From contig NZ_FQUY01000002.1 of assembly GCF_900129195.1 (NCBI RefSeq), positions 62,001 through 126,000 of the forward strand: DNA of 64,000 nt, written 5' to 3'. The stretch's first letter is position 1; the number at the start of each line of letters is the position of its first letter. This stretch comes from Desulforamulus putei DSM 12395. GTDB lineage: Bacteria > Bacillota > Desulfotomaculia > Desulfotomaculales > Desulfotomaculaceae. Positions 52,257 through 59,782 of this stretch are shown here, piece by piece. The notes beneath the pieces are model-generated. The model saw only the letters and a program-made list of their open reading frames with translations. It made no database searches and was not told the origin of the DNA. Both the position numbers and the translations under genes were made by a program.

Positions 52257-52285
52257 AATATATAGAAAATTTGAACAGTTGTCAA
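52257..52285 (-). promoter_or_regulatory. Promoter of the candidate structured RNA
   Basis: Read on the minus strand: TTGACA (52285-52280), 17-bp spacer, TATATT (52262-52257, 5/6). The +1 falls at about 52250, the start of the closing stem. Confidence 0.75.
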
Positions 52286-52366
52286 GTGATTTACAGGTAT
52301 TTTCATAAGAAGTTTGGTATATATGTTTTTCGACATCGGCAGCGTTTTATTTCAGGACAAAACAAG

Positions 52367-52392
52367 AAACGCCTCCGTTTATGGAGGCGTTT
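52367..52392 (-). terminator. Terminator of the phosphate permease operon
   Basis: AAACGCCTCC (52367-52376) pairs with GGAGGCGTTT (52383-52392). On the minus strand, TTTCTTGTTTTG follows. It lies 4 bp beyond the permease stop. Confidence 0.82.
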
Positions 52393-52395
52393 CTG

Positions 52396-53394
52396 CTATA
52401 GGAAGAGCATTCTTACTACAATAAAAGAAATGGCGGCCAAGATCATTGTAACAGGCAGTGTTATGACCCAAGCGGAGACCATGGTGATGGCCGTGCCCCA
52501 CTTAACAGCGGAAAATCTCTTGGCAGACCCCACACCCATGATGGCAGAACTGATGACATGGGTGGTGGAGACAGGCAGTTTAATCAAGGTAGCTCCGATG
52601 ATAACAAGAGCGGAGGTCAGGTCTGAGGCAAAACCGCTGGCAGGCTCAAACTTTATAATTTTTGAACCAACGGTTTTAATGATTCTCCAACCGCCCACGG
52701 AGGTACCCAGGGCCATTGCCAATGCTGCAGAGACCTTCACCCAGGGAGCCACTTCCAGGGTGTCTTGAAACCCCCCCGCCACCAGGGCAAAGGTGATGAT
52801 CCCCATGGTTTTCTGGGCATCGTTGGTACCGTGGCTGAAGGCTTGAAAGGAAGCCGTAAAAATCTGCAAAAAGCGGAACTTTGAATTGATCCTGTGGGGT
52901 GAAAAATTAGCGAATATTAGTCGAATGATAGACATAATGATATAACCTACGGTAAAAGCAAGCAGGGGGGATAAAATCAGACCCTCAATGATGGTAAGAA
53001 AGCCATGAAAGTTCACCGCGCTGAAGCCTGCGGCGGCGATTACCGATCCGGCCAGGGAGCCGATCAACGCATGGGAAGAACTGCTGGGAATACCGTAATA
53101 CCAGGTAAACAGGTTCCAGGCAATGGCTGCCACCAGCGCGGCCGCCACAACATACACCCCGTGTTCAATATTGGCAGGATTGGCCACCTTGCCGCCAACA
53201 GTTTTTGCCACGCCGGTAAAAGTCAGGGCGCCCAGCAGGTTCATCACGGAAGCCAGAACAATGGCGGTTTTTGGTTTCAGGGCTTTGGTGGAAATGGAGG
53301 TTGCAATTGCGTTTGCGGTATCGTGGAACCCGTTAATAAAGTCAAAACTCAACGCCAAAATTACAACGGCTATGATAATTGCATGCTGTTCCAT
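52396..53394 (-). CDS. pit: PiT-family inorganic phosphate permease
   Basis: 332 residues, about ten membrane helices. The PiT signature is present in both halves: FDFINGFHDTANAIATSI at the N-terminus and FSHGTNDAQKTMGIIT in the middle, with GIPSSSSHALIGSLAG and LPVSTTHVISSAIMG. It moves phosphate (or sulfate-like relatives) with a cation. Upstream, in the same direction, is the DUF47 PhoU-like gene, which in many bacteria regulates PiT. 19-bp gap between them. Confidence 0.93.
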   Translation of the reverse strand: MEQHAIIIAVVILALSFDFINGFHDTANAIATSISTKALKPKTAIVLASVMNLLGALTFTGVAKTVGGKVANPANIEHGVYVVAAALVAAIAWNLFTWYYGIPSSSSHALIGSLAGSVIAAAGFSAVNFHGFLTIIEGLILSPLLAFTVGYIIMSIIRLIFANFSPHRINSKFRFLQIFTASFQAFSHGTNDAQKTMGIITFALVAGGFQDTLEVAPWVKVSAALAMALGTSVGGWRIIKTVGSKIIKFEPASGFASDLTSALVIIGATLIKLPVSTTHVISSAIMGVGSAKRFSAVKWGTAITMVSAWVITLPVTMILAAISFIVVRMLFL

Positions 53395-53413
53395 TTATCT
53401 GCCATCCTCTAAA

Positions 53414-54028
53414 TTAGGAATTTCGCATTAAGATACTCTCCAAAATGTTGGCTACGTCCTCACAGGCATCGGTGATTTCCTCCAACATTTCGTAAATTTG
53501 TTTGTATTTAACAAACTCAATAGCATCGGTGCAGGAAGAAACCAGCTCCCGGAGGCTATTGTTGAACAGGTGGTCAGCTTCATTTTCCAGCTCGTTAATC
53601 TTAACGGCGTGGGCCCGGATATCCAGGTATTTTTTGGTTACCAGTTTGTCGATACTCTTTTGCACTTCCTGGCATTGTTCCAGAATGATTTCAGCATTTC
53701 GTTTAATGAAAATATTCATGTCTTTAATGTCGTAAATATCCATCCGGATGAGGGTTGCTTCAATGCCGTCCAAAATGTCATCTAATTTTACGGCCAGGTT
53801 CATGATATCTTCCCGTTCCAGGGGAGTCACAAAGGTTTTGTTTAATTCTTTGATAATGGTGTGAGTATGCCGGTCCCCTGTTTTTTCATAGTCCTGAATA
53901 TTGGTCAGCCCTTTTTTTTCGGGACTGGGATTATGAATTTCCTCACGAAACTCCACTGCTGCCCGGTTCAGGTTTTCTGCGATTGCCTTAAAGGTCTCAA
54001 AGAAGATATCAGTCTTCTTAAAAAACAT
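53414..54028 (-). CDS. DUF47 (PhoU-like) partner of the phosphate permease
   Basis: 204 residues, all-helical: FFETFKAIAENLNRAAVEF, TGDRHTHTIIKELNKTFVTPLEREDIMNLAVKLDDILDGIEAT and NELENEADHLFNNSLREL are typical DUF47/PhoU-like segments. The family binds metal and is usually encoded with PiT transporters. ATG with AAGGGGGG-type SD (minus strand CCTTGGGGGGGAC region). First gene of the two-gene operon. Confidence 0.92.
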   Translation of the reverse strand: MFFKKTDIFFETFKAIAENLNRAAVEFREEIHNPSPEKKGLTNIQDYEKTGDRHTHTIIKELNKTFVTPLEREDIMNLAVKLDDILDGIEATLIRMDIYDIKDMNIFIKRNAEIILEQCQEVQKSIDKLVTKKYLDIRAHAVKINELENEADHLFNNSLRELVSSCTDAIEFVKYKQIYEMLEEITDACEDVANILESILMRNS

Positions 54029-54366
54029 ACAGTCCCCCCCAAGGAGATAATTTATTTCTTGTCCATCAAAGAGTATAACATATGAAGACGATCATTGTTA
54101 AAAATAAGTAAGTAATTAAAGAAAAATTAACAAACACGTGAAAATAATCGCATAGTATTCCTTGAACTTGTGGAGATAACGCTTTACCCGCTGCCGGAGC
54201 CGGGCCCTTCTCGCTTCATATTTTCTACCTCATATTTTGTCCTTCTTTCTGAATTAAATCCTACGCCAAAACTTTCCAAAAATTTTTTAAAGATAACCAA
54301 GCACTTTTTCGACGGGTACACCGTAGCATAATGTAGACCTATTTTTTTGCTATGGGGGGATGCTGT
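54029..54366. other. Intergenic region between DUF47 (-) and sigK (+)
   Basis: About 340 bp, AT-rich at both ends. No Pho-box or gene recognised. A candidate sporulation promoter element lies near its right end (54327-54335). GCTGCCGGAGCCGGGC (54190-54206) is a small GC-rich island with a weak hairpin. Confidence 0.5.
54327..54335 (+). promoter_or_regulatory. Candidate sigma-E/sigma-K type -10 element before sigK
   Basis: CATAATGTA fits the sigma-K -10 pattern CATAnnnTA exactly and the sigma-E -10 in 6 of 8 positions. It lies about 32 bp before the chosen start. No convincing -35 (AC or ATATT type) is at the right distance, so this is weak. Confidence 0.35.
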
Positions 54367-55062
54367 TTGACACCCGGAATATTAACGTTGATTGCCTTGT
54401 CCGTTATAAACGGCTTAATTATTCTGGTCTCTTATATTTCCTCGGGCAGCCTGCCGGAGCCCCTGACGCCACAGGAGGAAAGAGAGTTGCTTATGAAAAT
54501 GGCCAGGGGCGACAAGCTGGCCAAAACAATATTAATAGAAAGAAACCTGCGGTTGGTTGCCAAAATTGCTAACAAATTAAAGGACAACGGGGTTGATAAA
54601 CAGGATTTGTTTCAGTGTGGGGTGGTGGGTTTGATTAAAGCGGTGGAGAGCTTTGACATGGCCAGGTCAAGAAAGTTTTCCACTTATGCCGGGGTTTGCA
54701 TTCAAAATGAAATGCTCATGCTGCTGCGCAAACAGAAGAATGAGAGAAACTGTATCTCCATCTCCGAGCCCCTAGACTATGATAAAGACGGAACGGCGCT
54801 GGAATTGCAGGACACCCTGACCGCTGATGACACCCCGGTGGATGAGCTGGTGGAAAAGAACCTAGAAGTTGAAAAACTGGAAATGGCCATTCAAAAATTG
54901 ACGCCCAGAGAGCAAATGGTGATTAAACTCAGGTATGGCCTGGACGGGGGACATGAACTTACCCAGCGGGAAGTAGGCAAAAAACTGGCCATCTCCAGAT
55001 CCTTTATTTCCAGGATCGAAAGCAGTTCCATCAATAAGTTGTATAAGGAGTTGACCAATTAA
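54367..55062 (+). CDS. sigK: RNA polymerase sporulation sigma factor K
   Basis: About 231 residues, sigma-70 family with region 2 (RNLRLVAKIANKLKDNGVDKQDLFQCGVVGLIKAVESFD, FSTYAGVCIQNEMLMLLR) and region 4 (LTPREQMVIKLRYGLDGGHELTQREVGKKLAISRSFISRIES). A hydrophobic N-terminal stretch (ILTLIALSVINGLIILVSYIS) matches the membrane-holding pro-sequence of pro-sigma-K, cleaved by SpoIVFB in the mother cell. I choose TTG 54367 behind GGGGGG (54354-54359); ATG 54352 has no SD. The gene is uninterrupted here, with no skin element. Confidence 0.9.
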   Translation: MTPGILTLIALSVINGLIILVSYISSGSLPEPLTPQEERELLMKMARGDKLAKTILIERNLRLVAKIANKLKDNGVDKQDLFQCGVVGLIKAVESFDMARSRKFSTYAGVCIQNEMLMLLRKQKNERNCISISEPLDYDKDGTALELQDTLTADDTPVDELVEKNLEVEKLEMAIQKLTPREQMVIKLRYGLDGGHELTQREVGKKLAISRSFISRIESSSINKLYKELTN

Positions 55063-55067
55063 TGAGC

Positions 55068-55090
55068 AAGGCCCCCGGGTTGGGGGCCTT
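55068..55090. terminator. Bidirectional terminator between sigK and metQ
   Basis: AAGGCCCCC (55068-55076) pairs with GGGGGCCTT (55082-55090), loop GGGTT, followed by TATATT; the metQ stop codon is 5 bp away on the other strand. Confidence 0.88.
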
Positions 55091-55094
55091 TATA

Positions 55095-55925
55095 TTAGAA
55101 AGTGGGCACCACGGCGCCTTTGTAAGTGTCCTCAATAAATTTCTTCACTTCGGGGGACTGCAAAGCTTCCGTCAGTTTTTTAATTTCTTCACGGTTTTCG
55201 TCACCCTTACGGACGGCCAGAATGTTGCCGTAGGTATCCGCAGCTTGGGACTTGGCATCTTCTGCCACCAGGGCATCGGCGGGAGTAAATTTGGCCTGGG
55301 CGGCAAAGTTACCGTTGATCACGGCGCCGGCCAGGTCTTCAACGGAACGGGGCAGTTGGGCGGCTTCCAGTTCAACCACCTCCACTTTCTTTTCTACAAT
55401 GTCTCTGACGGTGGCGTTAATGCCTACCCCCTCTTTAAGCTTCAGCAGGCCAGCCTTCTCCAGTACCGCTAGGGCACGCCCACCGTTGGTGGGGTCGTTG
55501 GGAATCCCGATCTTGTCCCCTGCTTTGAATTCGGTTACGGATTTTACTTTTTTGGAATACAGGCCCATGGGCTCGAAGTGGATTTTGGCGGTGTAGGTGA
55601 GATCCAGTCCCTTTTGCTTATTAAAATCCTCCAGGTAGGGCAGGTGCTGGAAGTAATTGGCATCCAACTGCTTGTCGTTCAGGGCCAGGTTGGGCTGTAC
55701 ATAGTCATTGAACTCCACGATTTCTAATTGGATACCCTCTTTCTCAAGCAGGGGCTTTACCACCTTTAAAATCTCCGCATGGGGAACCGGGGTGGCGCCC
55801 ACCTTTAATACCTTACTGTCCCGGGCTGCTTCCTGCTTGGCAGGTTCCTTTTGACCGCCGCAGCCGGTCAGCAACAGGGACAGGCTGAACAGGCAGGCCA
55901 GTACAAATACCAATCTTTTTTTCAT
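55095..55925 (-). CDS. metQ: Methionine ABC transporter substrate-binding lipoprotein MetQ
   Basis: 276 residues. Lipobox LTGC with Cys22 after a signal helix. NlpA/MetQ family pattern: LKVGATPVPHAEILKVVKPLL, YVQPNLALNDKQLDANYFQHLPYLEDFN, GDKIGIPNDPTNGGRALAVLEKAGLL. It binds L- or D-methionine outside the membrane. ATG with GGAGGAG upstream. Last gene of metN-metI-metQ, 14 bp after metI, all under one SAM-I riboswitch. Confidence 0.95.
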   Translation of the reverse strand: MKKRLVFVLACLFSLSLLLTGCGGQKEPAKQEAARDSKVLKVGATPVPHAEILKVVKPLLEKEGIQLEIVEFNDYVQPNLALNDKQLDANYFQHLPYLEDFNKQKGLDLTYTAKIHFEPMGLYSKKVKSVTEFKAGDKIGIPNDPTNGGRALAVLEKAGLLKLKEGVGINATVRDIVEKKVEVVELEAAQLPRSVEDLAGAVINGNFAAQAKFTPADALVAEDAKSQAADTYGNILAVRKGDENREEIKKLTEALQSPEVKKFIEDTYKGAVVPTF

Positions 55926-55939
55926 TTTTGGTCTCCTCC

Positions 55940-56614
55940 TTAATTTTTATTGAATTTGTTGGCAAGGAAATTGCCAAAGGATTGAATAACTTGCACAACG
56001 ATTACCAGTATGATGACAGTGGTTACCATGACCACCGAGTCAAACCGCATGTAACCGTAACGCACCGCCAGGTCCCCCAGACCACCTCCTCCCACCACTC
56101 CGGCCATGGCGGAGTAGCCAATCACTGCAATGGTTGTAATGGTAGTGCCTAAAATAATGCCGGGCAGCGCCTCGGGCAGCAATACCTTCCAGATAATTTG
56201 CCAGGTACTGGCCCCCATAGCCAGAGAAGCCTCAATGACCCCTTTATTAACTTCCTTCAAGGAACTTTCCACCATTCTGGCCACAAAGGGAGCGGCGGCA
56301 ACGGTTAAGGGGACAATGGCCGCCGTGGTGCCGATGGTGGTGCCCACCAGTAACCGGGTGAAGGGAACCAAGGCCAGCAGCAGGATAATAAAGGGATAGG
56401 AACGGAAAATATTGATGATGGCGCCCAATACCCGGTTTACGGCCAGATTTTCTTTAATATGGCCCTTATCGGTAATCACCAGAATCACGCCCAGGGGAAC
56501 TCCCAACAGCGACGCAAAAATAACGGAAACAACCGTCATGTACAGCGTTTCCCAGGATGCTTTGATCAGTTCCGGAGATATGCTGGTTAGATGAGTGAAC
56601 AAATCATTCAGCAT
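55940..56614 (-). CDS. metI: Methionine ABC transporter permease MetI
   Basis: 224 residues, five to six membrane helices, BPD-transporter permease with the EAA-loop region [50 protein letters not shown] is a MetI opening. It overlaps metN by 11 bp, showing coupling. ATG 56614. Confidence 0.95.
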   Translation of the reverse strand: MLNDLFTHLTSISPELIKASWETLYMTVVSVIFASLLGVPLGVILVITDKGHIKENLAVNRVLGAIINIFRSYPFIILLLALVPFTRLLVGTTIGTTAAIVPLTVAAAPFVARMVESSLKEVNKGVIEASLAMGASTWQIIWKVLLPEALPGIILGTTITTIAVIGYSAMAGVVGGGGLGDLAVRYGYMRFDSVVMVTTVIILVIVVQVIQSFGNFLANKFNKN

Positions 56615-57638
56615 CTTTTAACACCTCAATTCTTAAGCCCAGTTGGCGCAGGTAGTCTACGGCCCTGTGACAGTTGCTCCGGGAACCCATGCATTCAATC
56701 ATCAACATCCCAAAGGGGGTATCCTGGATTTGATCAATATTGCCGTAGAGAATGTTGATATCAATATCAAATTTTTTTACCAGAGTGGAAATCACCGGCT
56801 CGGCGGCGGAGTCCCCGATAAAGGAAACCCGGATGATTTGTCCCTGTCCCCTTTGCAGCAGGGGCTTTTTGATATGATCAGGAATATCCGTTTGAATAAT
56901 GGTTTGTACAAAGCGCCGGGTGGTGGGGTGCTTGGGCTGGGTGAAGACGTCAATCACCAGGCCCTCCTCAATGATTTTCCCTTGCTCAAGGACCGCTACC
57001 GAATCGCAAATTTCCGAGATCACTTTCATTTCGTGGGTAATCATCAAAATGGTCAGATCCAGTTTGCGGTTAATGTCCTTAAGCAGCGCCAGGATCGAAT
57101 CGGTGGTGGCCGGGTCCAGGGCGGAGGTGGCTTCGTCGCATAACAAAACGATGGGATCGTTGGCCAGCGCCCGGGCGATGCCCACCCGTTGTTTTTGCCC
57201 CCCGGAAAGCTGGGAGGGGTATGCCCCGGCTTTATCAGCCAGGCCCACCAGGCCCAGCAGTCTGGTTACTTTGTCTTTGATTTCGGCTTTCGGCACACCG
57301 CTGATTTCTAGAGGAAAAGCCACATTGTCAAAGACCGTGCGGGAGGATAACAGGTTAAAGTGCTGAAAAATCATGCCGATTTTCCGGCGGGCAACCCTTA
57401 GCTGACCTTCGTTTAAGGAGGTCATTTCCTGACCGTTCACTTTTATGCTGCCGGAGGTTGGTTTTTCCAGCATATTGACACAGCGGATGAGGGTGCTTTT
57501 CCCGGCGCCGCTATAACCGATAATGCCGTAAATTTCCCCTTTGCGCACCCGCAGGCTCACATGGTCCAGGGCCTTCACCTCACCGGCGCCGGACCGGTAA
57601 ATTTTCGTCAAGTCCTTGATTTGTATCACCAGCATCAA
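56604..57638 (-). CDS. metN: Methionine ABC transporter ATPase MetN with NIL domain
   Basis: 344 residues. Walker [10 protein letters not shown], signature LSGGQKQR, Walker [12 protein letters not shown], followed by a C-terminal NIL (ACT-like) domain from about residue 265 ([17 protein letters not shown]) that senses methionine in relatives. The start is one of TTG 57638, ATG 57635 or GTG 57629; GGGGAAGG sits just before them and the GTG has the best spacing. First gene after the SAM-I riboswitch. Confidence 0.95.
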   Translation of the reverse strand: MMLVIQIKDLTKIYRSGAGEVKALDHVSLRVRKGEIYGIIGYSGAGKSTLIRCVNMLEKPTSGSIKVNGQEMTSLNEGQLRVARRKIGMIFQHFNLLSSRTVFDNVAFPLEISGVPKAEIKDKVTRLLGLVGLADKAGAYPSQLSGGQKQRVGIARALANDPIVLLCDEATSALDPATTDSILALLKDINRKLDLTILMITHEMKVISEICDSVAVLEQGKIIEEGLVIDVFTQPKHPTTRRFVQTIIQTDIPDHIKKPLLQRGQGQIIRVSFIGDSAAEPVISTLVKKFDIDINILYGNIDQIQDTPFGMLMIECMGSRSNCHRAVDYLRQLGLRIEVLKDAE

Positions 57639-57645
57639 CCTTCCC

Positions 57646-57825
57646 CAAAAAAAATCAGGCCTCTTCTGACAGACCAGAAGAGGCCATAGTTTCTACGTCC
57701 TCTTCTTATCTTTCAGAAGAAAAAATCTTCTGCAGGAATTAGCACCTTTCTTAGAAATCTAAGAAATCTAAGAAGGTTGCCGGGCTTCACAGGGCCAGTC
57801 CCTCAGCCGCTCTGGATAAGAAGGT
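57646..57825 (-). promoter_or_regulatory. SAM-I riboswitch (S-box) with terminator
   Basis: Read on the minus strand, TTATCCAGAGCGGCTGAGGG, then GGCCCTGTGAAGCCCGGCAACC and AAGGTGCTAATTCCTGCAG are the S-box core, in order. The expression platform is GGCCTCTTCTGGTCTGTCAG and its complement, ending in a T-run at 57654-57646. With SAM bound, the terminator should form and shut off metNIQ. Bases 57826-58055 hold the outgoing promoter of the riboswitch RNA and the start region of the next gene. Confidence 0.95.
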
Positions 57826-57983
57826 GTTTAATAACCACTTATTAAGTTAAACAATGTAGATTTTAAGACAAGTGTGTACATTTGTCAATCAGAATTTTAG
57901 ACATTTCTTCGGTTGTTTTTTAATTCGAGGGACTGCATACAATACAGAATTCTTTGCTTATGGTGCTATTTTGCCTTTTTTTA

Positions 57984-57992
57984 TGTTACAAT
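57984..57992 (+). promoter_or_regulatory. Candidate extended -10 of the 144-aa gene
   Basis: TGTTACAAT (TG-n-TACAAT) fits an extended -10; no good -35 is 17 bp upstream. It lies 64 bp before the start of the next gene. Confidence 0.4.
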
Positions 57993-58055
57993 AGAGACAA
58001 CCAGAGAAATAATTTAACTCTCGTCACCAATAGATGAAAAGCGGGGGGTTAAATT

Positions 58056-58490
58056 ATGAGAGGGAGATGGCAGTATATCCTGGTCATATTCATCATGTTT
58101 TCTTTATATTTTCTTTTTGCCCATTCCGTGAAATTATACGGTAAGGAAGCGGCCGTTACGGACGTGAGTAAAATTAAGGTGTTTATCGATCATCTGGATA
58201 TTGAAAATGATAAAGGAGAACAGCAGGTTATCGTAACGGTTATCAACAACAGCCATAAAACCTTTAGCGGCATGCTGAAACTCAGTTCCATTGGCGTCAA
58301 CAATGAGTATTTAACCTTTGAGGCGTTGTATCTGACCGTTTTTCCGGGCAAGACTGAATCAAGGACCGTCTGGCTTAAAAAATCCCTGGTTCCCCATATC
58401 AAGACAGAAATTCTAAACCCCCAATTCAGTTCCTTTGAACCGAAAATATCTTTCTGTATACCAACCCCTTTTAAGGGGTTTTTTGTGTGA
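58056..58490 (+). CDS. Small membrane-anchored or exported hypothetical protein
   Basis: 144 residues. One N-terminal membrane helix (YILVIFIMFSLYFLFAHSV) and a beta-rich outer domain, KVFIDHLDIENDKGEQQVIVTVINN...FSGMLKLSS, that looks like a small immunoglobulin-like/FxLYD-like fold. No family named. ATG with GGGGGG 8-12 bp upstream. The last ~11 codons run through a perfect terminator hairpin (58463-58484), so the natural C-terminus may be different. Confidence 0.6.
   Translation: MRGRWQYILVIFIMFSLYFLFAHSVKLYGKEAAVTDVSKIKVFIDHLDIENDKGEQQVIVTVINNSHKTFSGMLKLSSIGVNNEYLTFEALYLTVFPGKTESRTVWLKKSLVPHIKTEILNPQFSSFEPKISFCIPTPFKGFFV
58463..58484 (+). terminator. Rho-independent terminator inside the end of the 144-aa frame
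   Basis: AACCCCTT (58463-58470) pairs with AAGGGGTT (58473-58480), followed by TTTT. It overlaps the final codons of the frame 58056-58490. Confidence 0.8.
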
Positions 58491-58581
58491 ATGGAATGAT
58501 CCATGCCCTCTTAATATTTTGCCCCATCAGAGATAAAATATGGTAAGACAAAAAACGAATACCGATACAGGAGGTTTCAAC

Positions 58582-59694
58582 ATGCAATTTAATTTCCGCT
58601 GTCCCACCAGAATCTTTTTTGGTCAGAAGTGTGTTGATAAATACAGCAGCGAGCTGGCCGCTTTAGGAAAAAAAGCTTTGATTGTTACGGGAGGCAGTTC
58701 CTCCGAAAAAAACGGTTCCCTGGCTGAGATGACCGCCGCCTTAACCAGGGAAGGGATCCAGGTGGAGATTTTCAATGAGGTTGAGCAAAACCCCGGTTTG
58801 GCCACCGTATACCGGGGCGGGCAAAGGGCCAGGGAAATGGGGGCGGACTTTATTGTCGGCATCGGAGGGGGCAGCCCCCTGGACGCTGCCAAGGCCGTGG
58901 CGGTGTTGGCGGTGAACGAGGTCAGCCAACAGGATTTAATGGCGAAAAAATGGTCCAATGAGCCGCTCCCGGTGGTGGCCGTACCCACCACCGCCGGTAC
59001 CGGCAGTGAAGTGACCCCCTATGCCATCCTCACAGTGGACTGGGCGGAGACAAAAATGTCCATTGCAGGGGAAAAGCTGTTTCCTGCACTGGCATTCCTG
59101 GATGGCCGCTACCTGCTGAATTTGCCCTGGGCCGTCACCGTCAACACTGCAGTAGACGCCTTGTCCCATAGCGTTGAGGGCTTTATCAATAACCGCGCCA
59201 CGCCATTTACCGACCTGCTGGCCCTGGAGAGCATCCGCCTCCTTGGCAGGTTGTTAAAAACCCTCAACCCGGACAACATTTCCCTGGAGGAGAGGGAAGA
59301 ACTGCTCTACGCCTCTATGCTGGCGGGTATGGTCATTGCCCAAACCGCCACCGGGGTGATCCATGCCCTGGGTTACCCGTTAACCTATTTTAAGGGCCTG
59401 CCCCATGGCCTGGCCAACGGGGTCATTATGAAGGCGTCCTTAGAATTTATGGCCCAGGACGCCCCGGACAGGGTACAACAGGTGGTGAAGGCGCTGGGTT
59501 GTACCAATTTGCCAGAAGTGGGGGAGGTCTTGACCAAAGTATTGCCGCCGGTCAATCTAAAACTCACTGCCGAAGAAGCGGCTAAGTTTGTGTCTAAAAC
59601 CCTGCAGGCCAAAAACCTGGCCAACTGCCCGCAGAGACCGGCAGACAAAGATATTTATGAGATATTAAAGGCAAGTAACCTGGTGCGGATGTAA
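58582..59694 (+). CDS. Iron-containing alcohol dehydrogenase (group III)
   Basis: About 370 residues. Nucleotide loop GIGGGSPLDAAKA, VPTTAGTGSEVTPYAIL, and metal-site residues in DALSHSVEG, GVIHALGYPL and LPHGLANG match Fe-dependent alcohol dehydrogenases. NAD(P)H-dependent alcohol/aldehyde interconversion; substrate unknown. ATG 58582 (QFNFRCPT) with AGGAGGT 7 bp upstream is far better than ATG 58540. Stand-alone gene between two terminators. Confidence 0.93.
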   Translation: MQFNFRCPTRIFFGQKCVDKYSSELAALGKKALIVTGGSSSEKNGSLAEMTAALTREGIQVEIFNEVEQNPGLATVYRGGQRAREMGADFIVGIGGGSPLDAAKAVAVLAVNEVSQQDLMAKKWSNEPLPVVAVPTTAGTGSEVTPYAILTVDWAETKMSIAGEKLFPALAFLDGRYLLNLPWAVTVNTAVDALSHSVEGFINNRATPFTDLLALESIRLLGRLLKTLNPDNISLEEREELLYASMLAGMVIAQTATGVIHALGYPLTYFKGLPHGLANGVIMKASLEFMAQDAPDRVQQVVKALGCTNLPEVGEVLTKVLPPVNLKLTAEEAAKFVSKTLQAKNLANCPQRPADKDIYEILKASNLVRM

Positions 59695-59744
59695 TATCGT
59701 AAAGCCCTGCTTTGGCGGCAGGGTTGGAAGCCACCGGAATGCAG

Positions 59745-59774
59745 GAAGGGCCGGTTATTTAAAAACCGGCCCTT
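59745..59774. terminator. Bidirectional terminator between ADH and OPT genes
   Basis: GAAGGGCCGGTT (59745-59756) pairs perfectly with AACCGGCCCTTC (59763-59774); ACTCTTTTTAT follows on the plus strand. Confidence 0.88.
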
Positions 59775-59782
59775 CACTCTTT

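Noticed and set aside
54352-55062. Sigma-K gene split by a skin-like element
   Set aside because: The frame is continuous from pro-sequence to region 4.
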